Numbered from the stretch's first letter, positions 36,167-45,210 are shown. The stretch is DNA of 64,000 nt from an uncultured Campylobacter sp. (GCA_934718785.1 CAKVAF010000002.1:1-64000); one strand, 5' to 3'. The notes: generated from the letters alone by a model not told the origin. Numbers and translations: made by a program.

Positions 36167-38542
36167 ATGGATGATATGCAAGAAATACTCGAGGATTTTT
36201 TAGTCGAAGCCTTTGAGCTTGTCGATCAAATCGACCATGATCTCGTCGAACTAGAGGAAAATCCTGAAGATTTAGACCTTTTAAACAGTATATTCCGCGT
36301 GGCACACACCGTTAAAGGCTCTTCAAGCTTTTTAAATTTTGATGTTTTAACCAAGCTTACACATCATATGGAAGATGTGCTCAATAAAGCAAGGCACGGG
36401 GATTTAAAGATCACTCCAGATATTATGGATGTCGTGCTTGAGTCTGTGGATATGATGAAAGCGCTTTTAAACTGTATCCGTGACAATGGCAACGATACAG
36501 CCATAGGTATGGATATAGGGCCCATTTGCGAGAAGCTTACAGCCATTTCAGAAGGCGAAACTCCAGCTCAAGCTGAAGCACAGGTCGAAGCAGAAGCAGC
36601 GGCTAAAACAGGCGAACAGCCAGCAAGTAGCACTGCAAATTCAGCACCTGCAGCAAATCCTGCACCTACAGGAGCCAGCGCCGCACCAGCAAGCACAACA
36701 GCTGCGCCAGCAAATGCAGCGCCTGAAAAAGAAGTCGATGTCAATAGCCTGAGTGATGCTGAAGTTGAAGCTGAGATCGCGCGCCTTTTAAAACAAAGAA
36801 AAGCAGAAGATGAGGCGCGCCGCCAAGAAAAAGCAAAGGCAAATCCAGCCGCAGCCGCTCCTAAGCCAAGCGCTCCAGCGAAAAAGTCTGCCCTATCAGG
36901 TGCGGGCGCTGGGGGCACGACTATGGATCAAACCATACGCGTTGAGGTTAAAAGACTCGATCACTTGATGAACTTAGTGGGCGAACTTGTTTTGGGTAAA
37001 AACCGCTTGCTTAAAATTTATGATGATGTTGAAGAGCGTTATGAAGGCGAGAAATTCCTAGAAGAGCTCAATCTAGTTGTGGGTGCGCTTGGCGTTGTTA
37101 CCACAGATATTCAACTTGCGGTGATGAAAACAAGAATGCAGCCTGTGGGTAAGGTGTTTAACAAATTCCCACGCGTTGTTAGGGATTTGAGCCGCGAGCT
37201 TGGAAAGCAAATTGATTTAGAAATTTCAGGTGAAGAAACCGAGCTTGACAAATCAATCGTCGAAGAAATCGGCGATCCTATCATGCATATGATCAGAAAC
37301 TCGTGCGATCACGGCATTGAAGATCCAAAAACAAGAATTGCCAAAGGCAAGCCTGAAAAAGGACTTATTCAGCTTAAAGCATATAATGAGGGCAATCATA
37401 TCGTCATTGAAATCGCAGACGATGGTAAGGGGGTTGATCCTAATGTCTTAAAGCAAAAAGCCCTTGAAAAGAATATCATCACGGAAAAAGAAGCTGAGCA
37501 AATGAGTGATAAAGAAGCTTATGGACTCATCTTTAAACCGGGCTTTTCAACCGCTGCTAAGGTTACAAATGTTTCAGGTAGGGGCGTGGGAATGGATGTT
37601 GTGAAAACAAACATCGAAAAGCTCAATGGTATCATTGAAATTAACAGCGAGCTGGGCAAGGGTATGATTATAAAGGTTAAGATCCCACTCACTCTAGCCA
37701 TCATTCAATCCTTGCTTGTAGGAACGCAAGAAGAATATTATGCGATTCCGCTTGCTAGCGTTTTAGAAACGGTGCGCGTGCCTATTGATGATATTTATAC
37801 AATCGAAGGTAAAAATGTGCTTCGTTTAAGAGATGAAGTGCTTTCACTCGTGCGTCTTTCAGATGTCTTTGGTGTGAAACAAATTTTAGAAAATGAGAGC
37901 CAAACTTATGTTGTTGTTGTTGGCGTGGCTGAGAGCAAGCTTGGAATCATCGTTGACACTCTAATCGGCCAAGAAGAAATCGTTATCAAGTCAATGGGCG
38001 AATATTTGCAAAATATCCATGGCATTGCTGGAGCTACGATTCGCGGCGACGGACGCGTGACTTTGATTATCGATGTGGGCGTGATGATGAATCTAGCTAA
38101 AGAAATTAAAGTGGATATCAAAGCTCAAATTGAATCTAATGTCAAAAAGCCAAAAGAAAAGCCAAGCGATTATCATGTCTTAATCGTGGATGATTCAAAA
38201 ATGGATAGAACCCTTATGCAAAAGGCGCTTGAGCCACTTGGTGTAAGTGTTTTAGAAGCCACAAACGGCGTTGAAGCCCTTGAGATCATCAAGTCTAATG
38301 ATAAAGATATCGACGCTGTTTTGGTCGACATTGAAATGCCAAGAATGGACGGCTACACCTTGGCTGGCGAAATTCGCAAGTATTCAAAATACCGCAACTT
38401 GCCACTGATTGCTGTAACTTCAAGGACAAGTAAAACAGACAGGCTTAGGGGCGTTGAAGTGGGAATGACTGAGTATATCACAAAGCCTTACTCGCCTGAG
38501 TACTTAGAAAATGTAGTGAAGAAAAATCTAAAACTAGGATAA
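36167..38542 (+). CDS. cheA: chemotaxis histidine kinase CheA with C-terminal receiver
   Basis: 791 residues. Domains: Hpt with His47 in FRVAHTVKGSSSFLNF; an Ala/Pro-rich linker (about 125-245); dimerisation; the ATPase with MIRNSCDHGIED (N box), IADDGKGVD (G1) and VSGRGVGMDVV (G2); the CheW-like domain; and a receiver at about 663-791 with LIVDDSKMDRT, DIEMPRMDGYT and TKPYSP. The fused receiver is typical of epsilonproteobacterial CheA. ATG 36167 follows AGGAG. cheW starts four bases after it. Confidence 0.98.
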   Translation: MDDMQEILEDFLVEAFELVDQIDHDLVELEENPEDLDLLNSIFRVAHTVKGSSSFLNFDVLTKLTHHMEDVLNKARHGDLKITPDIMDVVLESVDMMKALLNCIRDNGNDTAIGMDIGPICEKLTAISEGETPAQAEAQVEAEAAAKTGEQPASSTANSAPAANPAPTGASAAPASTTAAPANAAPEKEVDVNSLSDAEVEAEIARLLKQRKAEDEARRQEKAKANPAAAAPKPSAPAKKSALSGAGAGGTTMDQTIRVEVKRLDHLMNLVGELVLGKNRLLKIYDDVEERYEGEKFLEELNLVVGALGVVTTDIQLAVMKTRMQPVGKVFNKFPRVVRDLSRELGKQIDLEISGEETELDKSIVEEIGDPIMHMIRNSCDHGIEDPKTRIAKGKPEKGLIQLKAYNEGNHIVIEIADDGKGVDPNVLKQKALEKNIITEKEAEQMSDKEAYGLIFKPGFSTAAKVTNVSGRGVGMDVVKTNIEKLNGIIEINSELGKGMIIKVKIPLTLAIIQSLLVGTQEEYYAIPLASVLETVRVPIDDIYTIEGKNVLRLRDEVLSLVRLSDVFGVKQILENESQTYVVVVGVAESKLGIIVDTLIGQEEIVIKSMGEYLQNIHGIAGATIRGDGRVTLIIDVGVMMNLAKEIKVDIKAQIESNVKKPKEKPSDYHVLIVDDSKMDRTLMQKALEPLGVSVLEATNGVEALEIIKSNDKDIDAVLVDIEMPRMDGYTLAGEIRKYSKYRNLPLIAVTSRTSKTDRLRGVEVGMTEYITKPYSPEYLENVVKKNLKLG

Positions 38543-38546
38543 GATA

Positions 38547-39062
38547 ATGGATAAATTAAACGAAGTTTTACAAAGACAGCAAAAGCAAGTCAATGAGCCT
38601 TTTGACAATCAAAAGGAAGATGAGGTCGTCCAGCTTGTAGGCTTTGTCGTGGGTGAAGAAGAATACGCAATTCCTATCCTTAACATCCAAGAAATCATCA
38701 AGCCTATCGAATACACACGCGTGCCAAGCGTGCCTGAGTATGTTTTAGGCGTGTTTAATATGAGAGGCAATGTAATGCCTTTGATCGATTTGGCTCAACG
38801 CTTTCATCTAGGCACTTCAAAGATGACGCCACAAACGCGCTATATCGTGCTAAAGGGTGATAATAATGAGCCGGGCATTAGCGGAAGTGCAGGCTTTGTC
38901 ATCGACCGCCTAACTGAAGCCATTAAAATTCATAGAAATAGAATCGATCCGCCACCTGAAACTTTACTTAAAGATAAGGGTATGATCTATGGCATAGGCA
39001 AAAGAGATGATAGTATCCTTACGATTTTAAAGGTAGATTCTTTGCTTAAACGCGAGTTTTGA
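38547..39062 (+). CDS. cheW: chemotaxis adaptor CheW
   Basis: 171 residues, a single CheW domain: QLVGFVVGEEEYAIPILNIQEIIKP, RVPSVPEYVLGVFNMRGNVMP and a C-terminal ILKVDSLL. It bridges chemoreceptors and CheA. An N-terminal tail of about 27 polar residues precedes the domain. Its TGA stop overlaps the serB start. Confidence 0.97.
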   Translation: MDKLNEVLQRQQKQVNEPFDNQKEDEVVQLVGFVVGEEEYAIPILNIQEIIKPIEYTRVPSVPEYVLGVFNMRGNVMPLIDLAQRFHLGTSKMTPQTRYIVLKGDNNEPGISGSAGFVIDRLTEAIKIHRNRIDPPPETLLKDKGMIYGIGKRDDSILTILKVDSLLKREF

Positions 39063-39691
39063 TGATAAAACTTTGCGTTTTTGACTTTGACTCCACGCTT
39101 ATGGACGGCGAGACGATAGACATTTTAGCCGCTGATTTTGGCGTGGGAGATAGGGTAAAAGAACTCACCGCAAAGGCAATGCGCGGCGAGCTTGACTTTT
39201 TTGAAAGCTTGCTAGCACGTGCTTCTTTGCTTAAAGCTATGCCCCATTCACGCGTTTTAGAGCTTTTTGAAAATCTGCCCTTGATGAAAGGAGCAAATGA
39301 TCTTATAGCTCATTTAAACTCACAAAACATTCTCACTTTAGTTTTTAGCGGAGGCTTCATCGAAGCTTTAAATTTCGCCCAGCAAAAACTTCATTTTAAA
39401 GCCGGCTTTGCAAATTTCTTGCACCATAAAGACGGGCTTTTAACGGGGCTTGTCGGCGGCGAGATCATGCAAAAGGATTCTAAAGGCACGCTTTTAGCTA
39501 AGATGAAAGCGGTGCTAAATTTAGCACAAAGCGAAGTGGCTTGCGTTGGAGATGGGGCAAACGATCTTGCTATGTTTAAAGAAAGTGGGCTTAAAATTGC
39601 CTTTTGCGCTAAAGAAGTGCTAAAAAAAGAAGCTGATATTTGTATCGATGAAAAAGATTTAAGCAAACTTAAAGGAGTTTTTAATGCGTGA
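39062..39691 (+). CDS. serB: phosphoserine phosphatase
   Basis: 209 residues from ATG 39062, overlapping the cheW stop (a TTG at 39059 is less likely). HAD-fold motifs: VFDFDSTLMDGETID with the nucleophile Asp, TLVFSGGFIEALN, and VGDGANDLAMF. It makes serine from phosphoserine. Overlaps tal by eight bases; the order cheW-serB-tal is conserved in Campylobacter. Confidence 0.95.
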   Translation: MIKLCVFDFDSTLMDGETIDILAADFGVGDRVKELTAKAMRGELDFFESLLARASLLKAMPHSRVLELFENLPLMKGANDLIAHLNSQNILTLVFSGGFIEALNFAQQKLHFKAGFANFLHHKDGLLTGLVGGEIMQKDSKGTLLAKMKAVLNLAQSEVACVGDGANDLAMFKESGLKIAFCAKEVLKKEADICIDEKDLSKLKGVFNA

Positions 39692-40691
39692 TTTTTCGCT
39701 GTGGTGTGATTTTATAGAAAATTCTTTTTTGGATAATGAATTTGTAGATTTGATTAACTCAGGCACTATAAATGGGGCGACTTCAAATCCAGCCATTTTC
39801 AAAAACGCCATTTTAAAATCAAGCTTTTATAAGCACAAAATCGCTAAATTTAAAAATGAAAATTCCAAAGCCAGCCCTAAAGAAATCTATGAAGCCCTAG
39901 CCATAAGTGATATTCAAAAGGCAGCCGATAAACTTGCTTTAAATTATTTTTTAAAAGATGATGGCTTTATCAGCCTTGAGATAGACCCGCGCCTACATGA
40001 TAGCACCGCTCTTAGCTTGGGCGAAGCAAAGCGCCTTTACACCGCCATAGGCAAAGAAAATGTGATGATAAAGGTGCCAGCGACTGAAGCAAGCTATGAA
40101 GTGATGAGCGAGCTGATGAGCGAGGGTATCAATGTCAATGCGACCTTGATTTTTTCATACTCTCAGGCTCAAAAATGCTTTGAAGCGCTAAATTTAGGGC
40201 TTAAAGCTTTTCGCAAAAGCCAAATTGCTTTAAGCTCAAGCAAAGCCAGTAGCATTCGCACTCCAAAGGCAGTTATTAGCGTGTTTGTAAGCCGCTTTGA
40301 CAGGCTTTTAAATGATAGAGTTTTGCATAAAAACGAGCTGGGTATCACGCTTGCAAGCTTTGCTTATGCTTATATTCACAGCCAAAATGAGCCAAGTATT
40401 CGCACCCTTTTTGCTAGCACAGGCGTCAAAGCAGACGACTTGCCAAAGGAATATTATATTAGCGAGCTTTTATTTAAAGATAGCGTCAATACCGCTCCTC
40501 TTGATGCCATAGAAGCCTTTAAGGGTAAAGAATTTAGCCTAAAACCTGCGCCAAGTTTAGAGCATTTACACGCTAAATTAGTAGAGCAAGGCATAAGCGC
40601 TGATGAGCTAGAAAATGCGGCTAAATTCCTACTAGATGATGGCTTGAAGCAGTTTTGCATGGCTTTTGAAGAAATTTTAAGCGCGATTTAA
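39684..40691 (+). CDS. tal: transaldolase
   Basis: 335 residues. The signature NGATSNPAIFKNAI and the Schiff-base lysine region NVMIKVPATEASYE are clear. Transfers dihydroxyacetone units in the pentose phosphate pathway. Last gene of the chemotaxis block. It is followed by a truncated glycosyltransferase and then foreign DNA. Confidence 0.96.
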   Translation: MRDFSLWCDFIENSFLDNEFVDLINSGTINGATSNPAIFKNAILKSSFYKHKIAKFKNENSKASPKEIYEALAISDIQKAADKLALNYFLKDDGFISLEIDPRLHDSTALSLGEAKRLYTAIGKENVMIKVPATEASYEVMSELMSEGINVNATLIFSYSQAQKCFEALNLGLKAFRKSQIALSSSKASSIRTPKAVISVFVSRFDRLLNDRVLHKNELGITLASFAYAYIHSQNEPSIRTLFASTGVKADDLPKEYYISELLFKDSVNTAPLDAIEAFKGKEFSLKPAPSLEHLHAKLVEQGISADELENAAKFLLDDGLKQFCMAFEEILSAI

Positions 40692-40706
40692 GAAAAAGGA
40701 TAAATT

Positions 40707-40874
40707 TTGTTTCACATAGTCTTTAACGCCGATGAAAACTATATCAAATACACCGCGGTTTTAATCAATTCTATCATTAAAAACACAGATAAAAATAAGA
40801 AATTTAAAGATTTTTTCGCCAGTGAAAACTCGGCGCTAAATTCAAATTCAGCGACAGGGGGGGGGGGTTTTTAA
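40707..40874 (+). pseudogene. truncated glycosyltransferase family 8 gene ending at a G11 tract
   Basis: 55 residues from TTG 40707, behind AAAAAGGA. It begins LFHIVFNADENYIKYTAVLI, the first strand of GT8 (LgtC-like) sugar transferases that decorate lipooligosaccharide. The frame enters G11 (40857-40867) and stops at TAA 40872-40874. The other two phases also stop within about 35 bases, so no tract length restores a full gene: the rest is lost. The break coincides with the left edge of the plasmid-like segment. Confidence 0.7.
40857..40867. repeat. poly-G tract, G11
   Basis: Eleven G inside the coding part of the truncated glycosyltransferase gene; the classic Campylobacter phase-variation element, here without a downstream gene to switch. 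Confidence 0.9.
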
Positions 40875-41066
40875 AAAAATTCTTGTAGTTAATTCCATTT
40901 AATATATTTTAAAGAATATAATGAATATAATTAACTAAAAGGTGATATTGTAGTAAATAGACTGAGTGTTGATTTGTATTGTATTTTGTTTTCATAGTGT
41001 AATTATATCATATTTTAACTAATTATACTAATATTTTAAAAAAATCCGCAAATTTAGCATTTTAAC

Positions 41067-41115
41067 TCACCTAGCGGCGAGTAGCAATTCATCCCCCCCC
41101 CCCCGCCTAAGAGGC
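41067..41115 (-). mobile_element. possible right-end fossil of an IS200/IS605-type element, with C12/G12 tract
   Basis: On the minus strand the sequence reads CCCTCGCCTcttAGGCG followed by G12 (41093-41104) and ATGAATTGCTACTCGCC, then the hairpin CTCGCCgctaGGTGAG. A short GC-rich stem with a G run followed by ATGAA is the pattern at the right ends (omega-RNA region) of IS605/TnpB elements. No TnpB or TnpA remains. The G12 run would vary the stem length. Confidence 0.4.
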
Positions 41116-41218
41116 GAGGGTTTTCTTACTAAAATTTGATAAAAGTTCAAAAATTTTAATTTTTGATTTACCTTATTTAATACTATAGAATTTAATGAAT
41201 TTAAGAATTTAGGAATTA

Positions 41219-41484
41219 TTACATTTAAGTCAATTGTTTTTTTAAAGTTCTTATTTTCCATATATTCTTTTCGTAAAAATATCAAAAATTATTACATTTA
41301 AGTCAATTTTATTTGAAAATAAGAGGAGTATTTAATAATTTTTGTTGACTTTAATGTAAGTGTATATTACATTTAAGTCAATTTTATTTGAAAAAATTCT
41401 AAAATTGCTACCTATTGACATAGATGTGATACTTTGGTATAATTTATTTCGAAGATTAAAATATTTGGTTACATTTAAGTCAAT
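41219..41484. repeat. iteron-like repeats TTACATTTAAGTCAATT
   Basis: Direct copies at 41219-41235, 41292-41308, 41367-41383 and 41469-41484 (last base differs), with an imperfect inverted copy TTGACTTTAATGTAA at 41345-41359. Copies 2 and 3 continue with the shared TTATTTGAAAA. Spacing is 73, 75 and 102 bases. They lie upstream of hicBA and a RepA-like helicase, so plasmid-origin iterons are likely; the last copy, between promoter and hicB, could also be an operator. Confidence 0.85.
41415..41443 (+). promoter_or_regulatory. sigma-70 promoter of hicBA
   Basis: TTGACA (41415-41420) and TATAAT (41438-41443) with 17-base spacing, 70 bases before hicB. One repeat copy lies directly downstream. 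Confidence 0.8.
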
Positions 41485-41512
41485 CTTATCATTTTTTAAT
41501 ACAAGGAATTAG

Positions 41513-41731
41513 ATGCTATTAAATGTTATTATTGAAAAAGATCAAGATGGGTATTTTGCACGCATTTTAGAACTTGAAGGTTGTGTGTCACAAGGCAATA
41601 CTTATGAAGAAGCTTTGATTAATATAAAAGAAGCTGGGGAGCTTTATTTAGAAAGCCTTGCAAATGAAGAAAAAAGAACTATTGAAAATAAAACAACTTC
41701 AATTATTCCAATGGTTTTAGCTAATGCCTGA
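41513..41731 (+). CDS. hicB: HicB-family antitoxin
   Basis: 72 residues. The HicB fold is clear: VIIEKDQDGYFARILELEGCVSQGNTYEEALINIKEAGELYLE. It neutralises the HicA mRNA interferase and represses the operon. AAGGA precedes ATG 41513. It has no added helix-turn-helix, so DNA binding may be weak or need the toxin. The stop overlaps hicA by eight bases. Confidence 0.9.
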   Translation: MLLNVIIEKDQDGYFARILELEGCVSQGNTYEEALINIKEAGELYLESLANEEKRTIENKTTSIIPMVLANA

Positions 41732-41928
41732 ATTGCCAAGATTGACTGCAAAAGAAGCAGAAAAGCTTTTATTGCAAAATAATTTTTTGATTGATAGGCA
41801 AAAAGGTAGCCATAGAATTTACAAAAAAATATTCTCATAGAATGGTTATTCCTCACCATAGTGGAGAAATATTACACCCTAAAATCATAAAACAACTATT
41901 TGAGATCATAGAAGTAGCAAAGGATTAA
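41724..41928 (+). pseudogene. hicA: HicA-family mRNA interferase toxin, frameshifted
   Basis: Starts MPELPRLTAKEAEKLLLQNNF and carries the catalytic-histidine region KGSHRIYKK, then meets TAG at 41838-41840 (38 residues). Deleting one A from A7 (41823-41829) continues as YSHRMVIPHHSGEILHPKII to TAA 41926-41928, a normal HicA of about 67 residues. With the antitoxin intact, loss of the toxin is tolerable; a sequencing slip is the alternative. Confidence 0.8.
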
Positions 41929-41931
41929 AAA

Positions 41932-43710
41932 ATGCCAAAAAGAAATACTATTGAAACTATTACACTCGGACTTTTTAGCGATGAAGATGTTTCTATAATC
42001 TGCGAAGATACGATTAAATTAGAAAGGGGTTCTGTAGCTGTATTAAGCGGCAATAGTGAAGTAGGCAAATCTTTTTTAGCTTTAAAGGTATGTGCTAATG
42101 CTATTAATGATGGCTTAAAACCTTTTTTTTGGAGTATAGAGGACAAAAACCAAGCGATTTTAGAACGCATTAAAAATATAGAAAATTTTTATCCTTTTAA
42201 TACTGCGGAACTTGAGTTTTCTAATGAGCTTCCAAAAATTAATAAAGAGCCTATAATTAGCCTAAAAGAAGAGCTTAATGAATTAGCAGATTGCGATTTA
42301 ATTGTTATTGATACCTTTAGTGCATTTTTTTCAATTTTAGGTTTTAAAGACCAAAATAATCAAAATGATGTGCAAAGTTTTTTTAATGTTTTAACAGATG
42401 TAGCAAAATCAAATAAACAAGCTATTTTACTACTTCATCACTTGGATAAAAAAGGTGAAAGTCTTATGGGTAGCTCTGTCATTGTGAACGCTCCAAGACT
42501 TGTTTATAAGCTTTCATTTCAAAAAGGAGAGGATAAAAGTTCTACCACCTATCGTTTGCTTGAGGTGCTAAAGGATAATAATAATATCAATGCTGGAGAA
42601 TTTCAAAAAACAATTAAAGTATTACAGAACTCTAGTATTGATGAACCTTTAATTAAAGATGTAAAAGTAGAAAATATTGACAATCATACTTTAGAAATTA
42701 TTAATAAAAAAGATATTTCTGCTGTTAATGTTAATGATTTAGCAGAGGGTTATGTAACAATGAATGAGAATAGAGGAGTCTTTTATCTAAGCTCACGCAA
42801 ACTTACTGATACTAATTTTTATAAAGTATTTAAAGAAAATGATAATAAAATAGATTTTAAAATGACAGGTGCGAATGACTCATCATATGTCATAAGTTTA
42901 AAGAATTCTTTGCTTACGCAAACACATAGAAATATTTTAGATGCTTTGTTTTTGTATATTAAGAAAAATGTAGATACCAGTGTTATAAGAAAGTATCAAG
43001 AGCAATTTTGGGATATGGAAGTAAGATTAGAGCCTTATAAATTCTTGAAACAATATCTTAATAAAAATTCTAATAATTACTCTTGGTTAAAACAAAAATT
43101 TACAGAAATCTCTCGTTTTGCGTATGATTTGGCTTTCACTCAAAATGTAGAAGATAAAGATAAAAAAACAATCACTCAAAGAGATAAGGGAATTTTAATG
43201 TTTGATTCTGTGGAGCGTATTACAAAAGAAAATGGCGTAATTGTATCTGTATTTGTGCTAACAGTTCGTAGAGAATATATTAAAAAACTCGAAACAGAAT
43301 CTACCCTTTCTTATGATGATGATTTATCCAAAATTCTTATTAATTTAAATTCTTTGGTGGCACAAGAAACAAGTTTTCCTGATAAAAAAGTCCTTAGTTA
43401 TAGTGAGTTTTGCGAAATTAAGGCTTATAAATTCTATAAAGAAAACTCTATAATTTCAAAACAAAAGAAAGAGATTATTAAGCTAAAAGATAAGCTTATA
43501 GAATTTGGTATTAATATCTATGGTAAAGGTGTGGAGTTTGCCGATTATGATGACGAATTCTTTTATCGTAAATATAAAAATGAAAATGATTTATTTTTCA
43601 TCTACAAAAGCAATAATAGGGTAAAAAGATATATCAAGCGTAATGACCCTATGAATCAATTAAACACTAAAAATAACAAATTTCTTTTGCAGAAGTCTTT
43701 GTTTGATTAG
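41932..43710 (+). CDS. RepA-like AAA ATPase/helicase of plasmid origin
   Basis: 592 residues. The N-terminal RecA-like ATPase (AAA_25/RepA type) has Walker A LSGNSEVGKSFLAL, Walker B DLIVIDTFSAF and the sensor AILLLHHLDKKGESLMGSS. The C-terminal 350 residues are Lys/Asn-rich and not recognised. Such proteins unwind plasmid origins; the iterons 450 bases upstream fit. It starts three bases after the end of the hicA frame. GC content is lower than the flanking core genes, supporting transfer. Confidence 0.8.
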   Translation: MPKRNTIETITLGLFSDEDVSIICEDTIKLERGSVAVLSGNSEVGKSFLALKVCANAINDGLKPFFWSIEDKNQAILERIKNIENFYPFNTAELEFSNELPKINKEPIISLKEELNELADCDLIVIDTFSAFFSILGFKDQNNQNDVQSFFNVLTDVAKSNKQAILLLHHLDKKGESLMGSSVIVNAPRLVYKLSFQKGEDKSSTTYRLLEVLKDNNNINAGEFQKTIKVLQNSSIDEPLIKDVKVENIDNHTLEIINKKDISAVNVNDLAEGYVTMNENRGVFYLSSRKLTDTNFYKVFKENDNKIDFKMTGANDSSYVISLKNSLLTQTHRNILDALFLYIKKNVDTSVIRKYQEQFWDMEVRLEPYKFLKQYLNKNSNNYSWLKQKFTEISRFAYDLAFTQNVEDKDKKTITQRDKGILMFDSVERITKENGVIVSVFVLTVRREYIKKLETESTLSYDDDLSKILINLNSLVAQETSFPDKKVLSYSEFCEIKAYKFYKENSIISKQKKEIIKLKDKLIEFGINIYGKGVEFADYDDEFFYRKYKNENDLFFIYKSNNRVKRYIKRNDPMNQLNTKNNKFLLQKSLFD

Positions 43711-43733
43711 TATTTACAATGAAGGAGTGTTGT

Positions 43734-43955
43734 ATGGATGAATGGGAATTAGAAAGACAAAGACAAATAAATTTGCAAAATCTCAGAAGAGAGGAAGAAG
43801 AAAGACGAAATAAGCACGGAACATTGGAAGGAAATCTACTTGAAATAATTTTTAATCTTATTGCACTTGCCATTAGTCTTGCCTTTGTTATAGCTACTAC
43901 CATTTTGAAGTGGATTTTTTATTTCATTGTGTTTTTGCGTGCTAAATTTTTATAA
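43734..43955 (+). CDS. small membrane protein
   Basis: 73 residues from ATG 43734, with AAGGAG six bases upstream (the ATG at 43719 lies before this site and is less likely). The N-terminus is a charged helix (DEWELERQRQINLQNLRREEEERR), followed by one long hydrophobic region of about 35 residues. Function unknown. A single extra T in T5 (43947-43951) would join it to the next open stretch, so it may be truncated. Confidence 0.6.
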   Translation: MDEWELERQRQINLQNLRREEEERRNKHGTLEGNLLEIIFNLIALAISLAFVIATTILKWIFYFIVFLRAKFL

Positions 43956-44128
43956 AATGGAATTGGTATGTTAAAGCAGAAAAAGCAGTAATATCAGCTT
44001 GTGCCACAATTTGTGCAGCACTTTTATATACACTATTTATCTTACCCATTATTTATCTTTTTAAATGGTGGGAATTATGGCTTGTAATTGGATTTATTTA
44101 TTTAAACTATTGTTATGGAAAGGCTTAA
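43946..44128 (+). pseudogene. detached membrane-protein end without start codon
   Basis: An open stretch IKWNWYVKAEKAVISACATI...YCYGKA with two hydrophobic segments and no ATG, GTG or TTG at its head. It lies one frame away from the preceding gene; a T6 instead of T5 at 43947 would give one continuous protein of about 135 residues. I read it as the 3' part of the same gene. Confidence 0.5.
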
Positions 44129-44217
44129 AATTTCAATAAAAATTACAATGATAGAAAAATTGAGCATTTAATTTTATAATAAAAAATTTTAAATTTTTCT
44201 TAAGTGAAAAATTAATT

Positions 44218-44826
44218 TTACTTTAATTTTCGTTTTTTAATAAACCATAATAAACCATCGTAACTTTTTTCTTTATCTTTATATAATAGCTTCCAAATAC
44301 TTTTAATAGATAAATCTTTATCAAGCAAGGTTTGTATTTTATCTACATCCTTATCATAAATACTATTTAATGAGCCTTTAGGGCGTCCTAGTTTTTTCCC
44401 ACTAGCTCTAGCATTTTCTAGTCCTGCTTTAGTTCTTTGACTTATCAAATCTCTTTCATTTTCTGCTAAATAAGCATAAACTGATAAGATTAATTTAGAA
44501 GCAGGATTATTAAAATTACTAAGTTCCATTTGTCTTAAAAATAAGAATTTGATATTATTAGAATTAAACTCAAGCACTAAATTAATTATTTCTAACATAC
44601 TTCTACCAAGCCTTGAAAGTTCTGTTGCTATTAATAAATCGCCTGATTTCAATTTTTGCTTTAAATCTTTAATTTTTCTTTTCTCTTGGGATTTTGTGGA
44701 ACTTATTTTTACTTCCAAAATTTCATCTAAAGTAATATCATTTTTATGACAATATTCCATGATTTCTAATTTTTGAGAGTCTAATTCTTGTTTATTTGTT
44801 GATACTCTTACATAGGCTATATTCAT
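44218..44826 (-). CDS. serine recombinase (resolvase/invertase family)
   Basis: 202 residues. The catalytic domain begins MNIAYVRVSTNKQELDSQ (active Ser in VST), with ATELSRLGRSMLEI and AENERDLISQRTKAGLENARASGKKLGRPKGS; a C-terminal helix-turn-helix follows. Likely resolves plasmid multimers or inverts DNA. It overlaps the upstream small gene by four bases. It fits the plasmid origin of the segment. Confidence 0.92.
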   Translation of the reverse strand: MNIAYVRVSTNKQELDSQKLEIMEYCHKNDITLDEILEVKISSTKSQEKRKIKDLKQKLKSGDLLIATELSRLGRSMLEIINLVLEFNSNNIKFLFLRQMELSNFNNPASKLILSVYAYLAENERDLISQRTKAGLENARASGKKLGRPKGSLNSIYDKDVDKIQTLLDKDLSIKSIWKLLYKDKEKSYDGLLWFIKKRKLK

Positions 44827-45041
44827 CGTTCTAAATCTTTTAACTCTTGATTTTTTGGTGTTTTTTCAGTAAATTCCTTAAGTTTTTGATGAATATCTTT
44901 AGTTTGTTTTGTCTGCTGCGTATCTAGTTCTTTAGCATATTCATCTATTGTTTTATACATATCTTCTAAATTATATTTGCCTTCTTTTAAAATCTTTTCT
45001 TCATCTAATACTATTTTTGTACCTAAAAGTGGGTATGCCAT
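44823..45041 (-). CDS. small hypothetical protein coupled to the recombinase
   Basis: 72 residues from ATG 45041, six bases after AAAGGA. It reads MAYPLLGTKIVLDEEKILKEG and ends in a charged helical tail. The ATGA overlap with the recombinase gene means the two are translated together. No family recognised. Confidence 0.65.
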   Translation of the reverse strand: MAYPLLGTKIVLDEEKILKEGKYNLEDMYKTIDEYAKELDTQQTKQTKDIHQKLKEFTEKTPKNQELKDLER

Positions 45042-45210
45042 TTTATATCCTTTCATCAAAAACCTAACAAATTCTAGTAAAAAATAGCTAATACTTAAAT
45101 AAAAGCTTTTGAATAATATTAATTTAATTATAAAACTAAATTTAATTTATTTATTAAATACAAATTTAAGACATAAATAAAACGCTCAATTTTTTAACGA
45201 AAGGATATAA

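Larger units (their letters stand above)
40875..41512. other. non-coding left part of the plasmid-like segment
   Basis: No supported gene. It holds an inverted repeat TAGTTAATT/AATTAACTA (40886-40894 and 40929-40937), an IS605-like right-end structure (41067-41115), five iteron-like repeats and the hicB promoter. Confidence 0.7.

Noticed and set aside
36568-36918. Ala-rich minus-strand frame inside cheA
   Set aside because: It is antisense to the Ala/Pro-rich linker of CheA; its composition is a mirror of that linker.
41067-41285. Minus-strand open frame of 72 codons ending in a glycine run
   Set aside because: It has no ribosome-binding site of note, its end is the IS605-like stem and G12 tract, and its upstream part crosses two iteron repeats.
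41219-41484. CRISPR array
   Set aside because: Repeats are short (17 bases), spacers are 73-102 bases and uneven, one copy is inverted, and no cas gene is present.
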